Origin: Pseudomonadota bacterium
GTDB taxonomy: Bacteria; Pseudomonadota; Gammaproteobacteria; Burkholderiales; Burkholderiaceae_C
Assembly (NCBI GenBank): GCA_022566735.1
Contig: JADFIG010000013.1
Coordinates: 20,110 to 84,109, forward strand
DNA: 64,000 nt
Direction of reading: 5' to 3'
Shown piece after piece: positions 40,774 to 49,500 of the stretch (its first letter is position 1; every line of letters begins with the position of its first letter). The position numbers and the translations under genes are program-made. The notes below the pieces were generated by a model, which was not told the DNA's origin, searched no databases, and saw nothing but the letters and a program-made list of their open reading frames with translations.

Positions 40774-41554
40774 CGCCCCCGACATGTCTGGGATGAATGC
40801 CGCCGCTGTCCAAAACGCTGAAGTCGGACGCGAGCAACTTTCCTTGGCGCGTGAACAGATGGCGCTTGATCGCGCCCGCCAGGCCGAGTACGACCCAATG
40901 TTCAAGCAGATCCTGGCATCCAGCCTGGAGCAGCAGCAGCTGGGCGCTCAGCAAAGCGCCGAGCAGTGGAAATCGTACAAGAACGTTTGGCAGCCGTTGG
41001 AGACGAAGCTGGCCGACACGGCATCCAACTTCGACACCCCCGCGCGCCGGCAGGCTGAGGCTGACGCTGCCACTGCAGACGTCGGCTTGCAGTTCGATGC
41101 TCAGGGCAAGGCCCTTGATCGCGATCTGGCGCGCAGCAACATCACCATGGGTTCTGGTAAGGCTTTGGCGCTCAAGGCTGGCTCTGCGTTTGAGCAGGCT
41201 AAGGCCAGTGCTGGCGCAGCCACGACGGCACGCCGACAGGTGGAGCAGTCTGGCATTGCTTTGGTGGACAACGCTGCCAAGTTCGGGCGCAACATGACCT
41301 CCACAGGCATCGAGACTGCGCGACTTTCTCTGGGTGCTGGTCAAGCCGCTGGAGGAACCATGGCTCAGCAGCAGGGCGTCATCAACTCCGGCCTTGCCGG
41401 TGCGCAAGGCTTCTACGGTGGTTCTGTGAGTGCCACCCAATCCGCCGGGAGCATCTTGGGTCAGGTGGCCGGCATTCAGCAGCAGACCAATGCCTCCAAT
41501 CAGAGCACGATGGGCTCCTTGGTTGGCGCCGGCGCATCGATGTACATCCTGTGA
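40763..41554 (+). CDS. Internal virion / ejection protein
   Basis: 263 residues from ATG at 40763, overlapping the GNAT gene. Long helical part (QNAEVGREQLSLAREQMALD, EQQQLGAQQSAEQWKSYKNV), then a Gly/Ala/Ser-rich C-terminus (GAQGFYGGSVSATQSAGSIL, GSLVGAGASMYIL). Such Gln-rich helical plus Gly-rich proteins are common ejection proteins of podoviruses. Overlaps the PP-loop enzyme gene. Confidence 0.65.
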   Translation: MCSDAPDMSGMNAAAVQNAEVGREQLSLAREQMALDRARQAEYDPMFKQILASSLEQQQLGAQQSAEQWKSYKNVWQPLETKLADTASNFDTPARRQAEADAATADVGLQFDAQGKALDRDLARSNITMGSGKALALKAGSAFEQAKASAGAATTARRQVEQSGIALVDNAAKFGRNMTSTGIETARLSLGAGQAAGGTMAQQQGVINSGLAGAQGFYGGSVSATQSAGSILGQVAGIQQQTNASNQSTMGSLVGAGASMYIL

Positions 41555-42291
41555 TGGCCACGATCAACCATCGGGACATTGCGGCATGCCTGGCGCGGCA
41601 TGAGCGCGTTGCGTTCCAGCTGTCGGGCGGGCGGGATTCTGTGGCGGCCCTCTACGCCATGCGGAACTGGTGGCCGTTGATGACCGTCTACCACCTCGAC
41701 ACGGGCGACCAGTTCCCCGAGCTGGCGGCCGTGGTGGATCGCATCGCGCTCGACGTGCCGGTCCTGCGTGTGCGGTCTGATGCCCCGGCGATCAGGGCGA
41801 TGCTCGGCGACCCCTCCGACGTCGTGCCGGTGGACAACACCCCGTTCGGGCGCCTGGTCTCAGGCCGCGATGTGCGCATCGTCTCGCGCTACGAGTGCTG
41901 CGCACAGGTCGTGATGCTACCCCTGCATGAGCGCATGACCAGCGACGGCATCACGCTGATCGTGCGCGGCCAGCGCCACGAGGACTATGCGACTGCACCG
42001 ATGCGGTCGGGCCAGAGGGATGGCCAGTTCGAGGTGCTCTACCCGATCGAGGAGTGGTCTGCCGCCGATGTGGACGCCTTCATCGCGAGCAACCAGTTGC
42101 CGGTGGCGCCGTTCTATGCAGAGGGCATGAAGACCACGCCGGACTGCATGACCTGCACTGCCTGGTGGGGCGAGGGCCGCATGGGCTACCTGCGCCGCCA
42201 CCACCCGCAGACCGCCGCAGATGTGAGCGAGCGCATGCGCGTCATCGCCATCGAAGTCGATCGCCAGCTCCAGGCGATCAATGCCGACTGA
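41554..42291 (+). CDS. PAPS reductase-like PP-loop ATPase
   Basis: 245 residues. ATG at 41554 overlaps the previous stop; a GTG at 41551 is adjacent. RVAFQLSGGRDSVAALYAMR is the PP-loop (SGG-[KR]-D-S) and TVYHLDTGDQFPE the following strand with the conserved D-T-G. IVRGQRHEDYATAPMRSG and EVLYPIEEWSAADVDAFI are typical of the PAPS reductase/DndC group. KTTPDCMTCTAWWGEGR supplies C-x2-C instead of the reductase ECGLH motif. It may adenylate a substrate for sulfur transfer; a DNA or RNA modification is possible. Confidence 0.8.
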   Translation: MATINHRDIAACLARHERVAFQLSGGRDSVAALYAMRNWWPLMTVYHLDTGDQFPELAAVVDRIALDVPVLRVRSDAPAIRAMLGDPSDVVPVDNTPFGRLVSGRDVRIVSRYECCAQVVMLPLHERMTSDGITLIVRGQRHEDYATAPMRSGQRDGQFEVLYPIEEWSAADVDAFIASNQLPVAPFYAEGMKTTPDCMTCTAWWGEGRMGYLRRHHPQTAADVSERMRVIAIEVDRQLQAINAD

Positions 42292-42302
42292 AAGGAAACA
42301 TC

Positions 42303-43553
42303 ATGAGCTTTGCCCAAGGACTGGCGAACGGCTTGAACATGGGCATCCGGTTGTCGCAAGCCAAGGATGCCGAGGATCGCGACAAGCGACTGCAGGACCG
42401 TCAGGACAAGCAGTGGGCCCGCGAAGATGAGCAGCGCGCCGCACTCGATGCAGCGAACAAGGCAGCGCGCGATGCGCTGCAGGCGCACCGCGACCAGTAC
42501 AGCGCGAGCGTGCCGCAGCCCGAGCAGCGCCTGACCTTCACCGGCAACCAGCCGCAGCAGCCCGGCCTACAGCTCCCACCCATGGCTGCAAATTCTGACC
42601 CTGCGGCGGCCAGCGTGCCCGCCATGCCGGCGCTGTCGCTCAATGGCCAGGGCGCGCAGGGCCCGGGCGCCGATATGACCCTCGGCCTGCAGAGCCTGCC
42701 CAAGACCAACGACACGGTGGCGGTGCAGCGCCCCGCACCGAAGTACGACGAGCGCGAGGGTGTGCTGGCGGGCCTCACGGCGCGCCGCAAGTCGCTCATG
42801 AACAGCGGCGTGGACGACAAGCTCTGGATGGACGACTGGGCCAAGGAGTCGCAGCTGCGCGGCCAGATGCGCGCCGAGCGGGTGGACAGCGCCGAGAAGC
42901 GCTTTCTGGCAACAGGTGACCCCGGTGAGTACGCCAAGGCGGTGTACCCGCTGATCGATGACGGCTTTGACTTCGTGGGCACCAAGCCTGTCAAGACGGC
43001 CGATGGCCGCACGGCGTGGGAGTTCACCCGTCGCGATCAGCAGACGGGCCGCGAGGTGAGCAATGTCATGGACAGCGACCAGTTTCAGCGCTTCATGCTC
43101 AACGTGCGCGACCCCAAGGCCGTGGCCGAGTACGAGGCCAAGGCGCTGCTGGAGCGCATCAAGGCCAACGAGAAGATCCGGGCTGAGCAGGCGGCCGAGG
43201 CGGAGAGGAGAGACACGGAAAGGCTCAAGGGCAAGATCAAGTCTGGGCACATCGCCGCAGAAGGCGCCCAAGACCGCTTGACCGTGGGAGCCCGTGGCGC
43301 GCAAGAGCGCGCCACCAACGCCGCCAAGCCCATCACCCTCGGCGAGGGGGAGATCCTGACCGTACCAGGCAAGGATGGGAAGCGGGTGACGGCGGCCGAG
43401 GGCAAGCCGCGCACCCTGGGAAGTACGGCTACGCCCAGCGCCGCCAATCGAATTCTGGATGAGCGCCAGCGTGCTCAACAGGCCATCGTAGACGGCCGTG
43501 ACCCAGAGTTGGTGAAGAGGCGATTCCGTGACGCAACAGGCGAGGACTTCTGA
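42303..43553 (+). CDS. Internal virion protein
   Basis: 416 residues from ATG at 42303 with AAAGGAAA upstream. Strongly helical and charged N-terminus (AKDAEDRDKRLQDRQDKQWA), a Pro/Gln linker, a middle domain (YAKAVYPLIDDGFDFVGTKP, FTRRDQQTGREVSNVMDSDQ) and a coiled C-terminus. Placed right before the giant ejection protein with one base overlap. Function inferred from position. Confidence 0.65.
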   Translation: MSFAQGLANGLNMGIRLSQAKDAEDRDKRLQDRQDKQWAREDEQRAALDAANKAARDALQAHRDQYSASVPQPEQRLTFTGNQPQQPGLQLPPMAANSDPAAASVPAMPALSLNGQGAQGPGADMTLGLQSLPKTNDTVAVQRPAPKYDEREGVLAGLTARRKSLMNSGVDDKLWMDDWAKESQLRGQMRAERVDSAEKRFLATGDPGEYAKAVYPLIDDGFDFVGTKPVKTADGRTAWEFTRRDQQTGREVSNVMDSDQFQRFMLNVRDPKAVAEYEAKALLERIKANEKIRAEQAAEAERRDTERLKGKIKSGHIAAEGAQDRLTVGARGAQERATNAAKPITLGEGEILTVPGKDGKRVTAAEGKPRTLGSTATPSAANRILDERQRAQQAIVDGRDPELVKRRFRDATGEDF

Positions 43554-46500
43554 TGGCATCGTATGACGACATCCCAATGGTCGGCAGTAAGGCCGGCGGT
43601 CCGAAAATTTCCGACAGGGGGCTGACCTCCTACGATGACATTCCGATGGCGCAGATGCCATCGGCGCCAGCCGCTCAGCCAGAGCGCAAGCGTCTGACCC
43701 AGTCGGATCTCGATGCCGGCCAGCAGTGGGCATGGAACAAGGTCAAGGAAGGCGCTCGATCGGTGGGCCAGGCCATCGGCGTCGTGCCGGACGACAGCGG
43801 CGACAAGCTCATCCAGCGCGCCGAGGAGATCAAGCGCCAGAGCGCCGGTGTCACGCCGGTACCGGCCATGGACCCACAGGCATTCGCAGAGGTCAAGCAG
43901 GCCCTCGGCGCCATGCCGGCGCAGCAGCGCCAGGCCATTGCAAAGCAGCCAGGATGGAAGGGGCGGGCAGCCCAGGCCGCCAACGAGCAGCTGGATGCTG
44001 AGCAGCGCGGCATGGATGCCCTGCGCCTGGGTCAGTTGTCGCCCACCCTGGAGGGGCGCACCGCCTACTTTGCTGGCCAGGGTGCACCGAGCGATGTGGC
44101 GCGATCGAAGGCCATCGGTGAGATGGTCTCCGGTGGCGTCAGCGAGCCCGTGCGCAGTCTGCGTGACGGCGGTCAGATGGCGGCCGACGATGCCGCCGCT
44201 CGCGACGATGGCGCCCAGATGCAGCGCCGCAGTCTGGCGGCCCGGGCTGGGTTCACTGCGGCCGAGGGGCTGCAGGCTGGCACGCTCGGGGTTGCCTCGG
44301 CGGCCCTCCGCGCAGCAGGTGACCACGAGACAGCGCAGGCCCTGGAGATGTCGGCACGCCGCTCCAAGATCCGCATCGACAGCGCCAACGAGCTCACGGC
44401 CATGCGCGCCCGTGCCCAGGAGGAGGGCACGGTCTATGGCAGCGATGCCTTCTGGGAAAACCAGGCGATCGGCGGCCTGGCCAGCGCTGCCCAGAATGCG
44501 CCACAGATGGTGGCCGGCGTTGCGATGACGGCCTTGACCAAGAACCCCGCGGCGGGTGCCCGACTCTCGCTGGCATTGATGGGCAGCCAGGCCTTCGGTG
44601 ACGAGTATGTCAATGGCCGCATGGCCCAGATGACGCCCGGGCAGGCCGCATCCCGCGCCGGCATCATGAGCGGCTTCGAACTGCTGGGCGAGAAGTTCGG
44701 CATGGTCCCCCAGGTCATGAAGGCCGTGCGCGGCAAGGCATCCAGCGTCCCCCTCGAGGAGCTGCCGCGCTTCCTGGAGCGCTATGTCGCCGGGCTGGAA
44801 AAGCGTGGTGTGCTCTCCCCCGTGGCGGCCAACCTTGCCCGGGGTCAGCTGGGTGAGCAGTTCGGCGAGCAGCTCACGACGGCTGGCCAGTACTGGGTCG
44901 ATGGCACGCCCCTGGGCCTGGACAAGCCCGTCAGCCTCGCCGGCTACCTGGAGGCGGCCCGCGACACAGCGATTCAGACCCTGATCGCCACCGGCGCCCT
45001 GCAGGGTGCGCACTCCGCGGTTTCCTCTCTTCCCAGTCGGGCCGAAGGTCAGGACACCGGCAAGGCTGCAGCCCAGCAGGCCGAGCTGGCAAAGGCCGAT
45101 GCGATCGGCCGTTGGCAGGGGGCCTTTGCTCAACCCCCGGCCGGCCAGGCTTCGCCCGCAGCGCCTGCTGCTCCTGTGGATCCTGCAGCGCTCGGCTCCC
45201 CGGGCAGTGCCGCTGCGCCCAATGCTCCGGTGGTCCAGGCCCAGCCCCAGGCGGCTCCCCTGGATGCAGCTGCTGCGCCTGATGCCGCCGCGCAGCCCAC
45301 CGAGGATGCTGGCGCCGCAGGCGGCAATGCGCTGGCCGCGGTCTCTCAGGGCAGCCTGGCCAATGCCGCCGCGGCCGCGCTCGATGAGCGCGCCAACCAG
45401 GCGGCCACCAGCAGCACCAACGACCTGCCCGAGCCCACCGACGCGCAGAAGGAGGCCGGCAACTATGCCAAGGGCCACGTGCGCCTGCACGGCATGGACA
45501 TCGCCATCGAGAACCCGCGCGGCTCGACGCGCCGCGGCACCAGCCCCGAGGGCGTGCAGTGGGAAAGCACGATGGCCCACCACTACGGCTACATCAAGGG
45601 CACGGTGGGCAATGACAAGGACCACGTCGACACCTTCATCGGGCAGAACCCCGACAGCCCGCGCGCCTTCGTGGTCGACCAGATCGACCCCAAGACCGGG
45701 AAGTTCGATGAGCACAAGGTGGTGCTGGGCGCCGACAGCGAGGAGCAGGCCCGCGAGATCTACCTGGCCAACTACGAGAAGGGCTGGCAGGGTCTGGGCG
45801 CCATCACCGAGCTGCCCATGCCCGCGTTCAAGTCGTGGGTGAAGGACGGCACCAAGCGCAAGCCGCTGGGTGACATCGCGACAGCCTCCGCGGCGCGCCA
45901 GACGGTGTCGCCTGAAGCGGCAGCCATGGCCCAGCCGGCACCGGCCTCGCCCGAGACGACGTCAGCAGCGAAGTCCGTGCCGACGATCGCCGGTAAGCCG
46001 GTCACCGACCTGCAGACCGGCCAGCTGCTGCGCTACGCCAAGATGCAGTCCGCTTCTGAGCGGGTGCGCCGCGCCGCGGCCGACGAGGTCAAGCGACGCG
46101 AGACCGAAGCGATGTGGCGCCAGCGTGATGCCGAGCGCGCCGCGCAGGACGAGCAGATCCTGACGCAGGCCCGAGACGAGCAGCTGGCGCAGGCTATGGC
46201 CACGTCCAATGCGGCCGACCTGGAAGCGCCCTCGGCCATGGCTCAGGCGTTCGCGAAAGCCAAGCAGAAGGCCCCCAATGAGTCGATCGCACCGCAAGCA
46301 CCCACCGCGGCCGCCGCGCCCCAAGCCGCTCAAAAAGCAGCGAATCCGCGAGGCCCTGCAGCGGCAGGAGCAGGAGAGCAGGGGGGTGGAGTTTCCCGAG
46401 CCGGACGAGGTGCCGCTGTTCAAGCCGATGGGGTGAAGGCCAAAGCTGCGACCAAGGTGTCACGGGCTCGCCGGCACCAGCAGCTCGACCCCGAGCGCGA

Positions 46501-49500
46501 TACCCTGCTGCAGGCCCTGGCCAAGATGGGTGGGATCCGGCGCGATGTTGTCGCCGGCGAGTTCGGCCTCAAGCCCGAGGAGCTCAAGCACCCAGTGAGT
46601 GCCGGCAGCCTCAAGGCATACCCGTTCCGCAAGAACGGCGGCATGGACATGGATCAGGCCATCATGGCGCTGTCCGAGGCCGGCTATTTCGCAGGCATGC
46701 CCGAGGAAGAGCACCGCAATGCCTTCGAGCGCGCGATCTATGACGAGCTGGGCGGCAGCCCGCTGCTCACCCCGCAAGGCCAAATGCGCCAAGCTGCGCA
46801 GGCCTACAATGACCAGCAAGAGCAAGATGCGCGTGCCCAGCAGGAAGAAGATGAACAGGCACAAGCTGAGCTTGACGCGGAACGCGAGGCCATCATGGCC
46901 GAGGCAGGTTTGAGCGACGGCGAGTTGAGTGCCCAGCCAGACCATGCCATCGAGATCGAGGCAGCAGCGCAGGACATGGCCGCCGGCATGCGCGCACTCG
47001 GTTTCACAGAACAGGAGATCGCCGATGAGCTCGCCCGACAAAATCAGCCTGACACTCGCGGAGAAAGCAGTCGCGCTCAAGATCCTGAGGTTGCCAACCG
47101 ACAAGCGCAAGCGCCTCCTGCAGCTGGAGATGCAGCGGCGCGGCCTGCCGGTCGAGCTGGACGTGACGCCGGAGCAGCGCCAGCAGATGCTGGACGAGGC
47201 GAAGACCAGCAAGGACTGACGCCCGCCGTTGGCGAGCGTGTCACCGAGTATGGCAACAAGCCCCAAGCAGGCCTCTTCGATGGACAGCCTCCCGAAGCCT
47301 TCGGCTACCAAAATGACCTCTTCGGCAACCCCCTACCAGCCGCCCCAGGAAAGCCTGCAGCAGCCCGATCCGATGGCCCCGGTGTACGTGGGGACGCACA
47401 GCCCACCGCCGCCCTACGAGACACCCCCGCCCCAGCCGGCAAGTACCGTGTCCGAACCATCGTCGGACACGAGCAGCAGCGAAAGCTCGGCGCCGCCGTC
47501 GTCCTGACGCCGGCCCAGGCCGCGCAAGCCACCAGCTACCTGTACCGCTCGGCCGTCGAGCGCTTCGATGCGCTCATCACGGACAAGGATGGCAAGCCGC
47601 TTGCCGTGGTGGGCAGCTTCAAGGGCGCGATCTCCCAGACCAGCATCTACCCTGGCACGGTCATCGCCGAGGCCTTCCGTGTCCCCGGTGCTGCGCACAT
47701 CTGGTTCTCGCACAACCACCCATCCGGAACGGCATCGTTGTCGCGCGCCGATGAGATGCTCAACTCGACCCTGTCGGCCCTCTTCAAGGGCACGGCCATC
47801 AAGCCCATGGGCATCCTCGCCGTGGCTGGCCAGAAGTTCGAGCACAAGAGCATGGACGGCCAGATCACGAACGACCAGGTGCCGGCTCCTAATCAAGGCG
47901 TGACGGTGCCGGTGGTCGAGCGCGAGCTGGCGCATACCGGCGAGACCGATGGCATCGTGCTTGATTCGCCCGTCGCAGCGCGGGCAGCCGCCAAAGCGCT
48001 GTATGCCGAGGCGCACGAGCCCGGCCTGATGCTGCTGGATGCACAGCACCGGGTGGCGGCATGGGTTCCAATCGACGGCGGCATGTCCGGCAAGCTGATG
48101 GGAACGGGCGGCCTGGATGCGGTCTATCGCGCTGTCAGTGAGGGCAATGCCTCGTCGGCGATCATCGTGCACGGCGGCGAGCTCAGTGCCAAACGAGGTG
48201 ATGGTTCGGCCTGGACGATCGCCCAGAACCTGGGTGCGGCCTTGCGCCAATCCGAGGCCCGCGTGTTGGACATCATCGACGTGAAGGCATCGCGGTCTGC
48301 GGCTGAGACCGGCGATGACACCAGCGCTGGATCAGTCTTTTCGATTGCCCGGGATGGCACCCATGGGAGGCAGGTCGGGGCTGTAGCCCCCATCAGCGCC
48401 ATCGACATGGCAGACGTCGTCAACCGCAATCTCAAGGGGTGGCGCGGCATCGGCCTGGACCGGATCATCGCCGTCGACCACTGGACGGCGCTGCCCCAGG
48501 AGATCCTGCAGGATGCGAAGCAGCGTGGTTTTCATGCGGGTGCGATCGAGGGGGTGGTGTACCGCGGCCGAGTCTACCTTGTCCGTGAGAACTTGCGCGA
48601 TGTGGAACATGCCGAGCGCGTGCTGTTCCATGAGGTGCTCGGCCACCTGGGCGTCAAGGCGGCGCTGGCCGGCAAGCCAACCGCTGCCCTCAACGAGCTG
48701 TGGAACAAGCTCAATGGCCTGGCCGGCGTGGCCAAGCTGGCAAAGGGCGTCCAGGTGGGCGATGGCCGCACGGCCTGGGATCGGCTGCAGCCCTACGTGC
48801 AGGGCACCCAGGATGATGTGACGAGCCGGCGCGCGATGGTCATCGATGAGCTGATCGCCTTCCTGGCCCAGGCCAATGACACCAGCGCGCTGACCCAGTT
48901 CAAGGCCTACATGGCTGACGTGAAGGCGGCCGTCGTGGCGCTGCTGCGCCGGCTGGACCTGGCCAACCTGGCCGACCGCCTGGACCGTGCCGGCGCCGAG
49001 CTCGACGTGTTGCAGCTGGTGCGCGATGCACGCCAAGCCATCCAGCGCGGCAAGACCCGTGACGGCGCAGCATTCGTCTTCGTGAACCGTGCCCAGGCCC
49101 CGGCATTCAGCGGATCCCGTGAGGGTGGCAAGTTCAGCTTGGACAATGAGGGGCTTGCCCAGGCGCGGGCATTTCTTGAAGGCGAGCCGATCGCGTCGCT
49201 GACGGGCAACGAGTTTGCCAAGGATGGAACCCCGCTGACGGTGAAGGTGCCTCAGTGGTACGCCGCCAACGGCGTGGACAAAATCGACATCCCTGGCCTC
49301 GGCCGGATCATGCTGGATGAGCGGGCCGTGAAAGACTCGCTTTCCCACGGCATCGGCCGAGCAAAATCCGCTGCATTTGCTGCGGTCCCGGCAGTGCTTC
49401 GCAATGGCATGGTCATCCATGAGGAAGCCATGAGGGGCAATGCTGATGTGGGCAAGGTTTTCCACATCGCGGCACCCATCGAGATCGGGGGCCAGCCGCA

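Noticed and set aside
47229..47507. A third +1-frame open stretch inside the giant gene
   Set aside because: It is only a Ser/Pro-rich string, while the giant protein's own frame there has a plausible conserved motif (LFDGQPPEAFGYQNDLFG). No good ribosome site.
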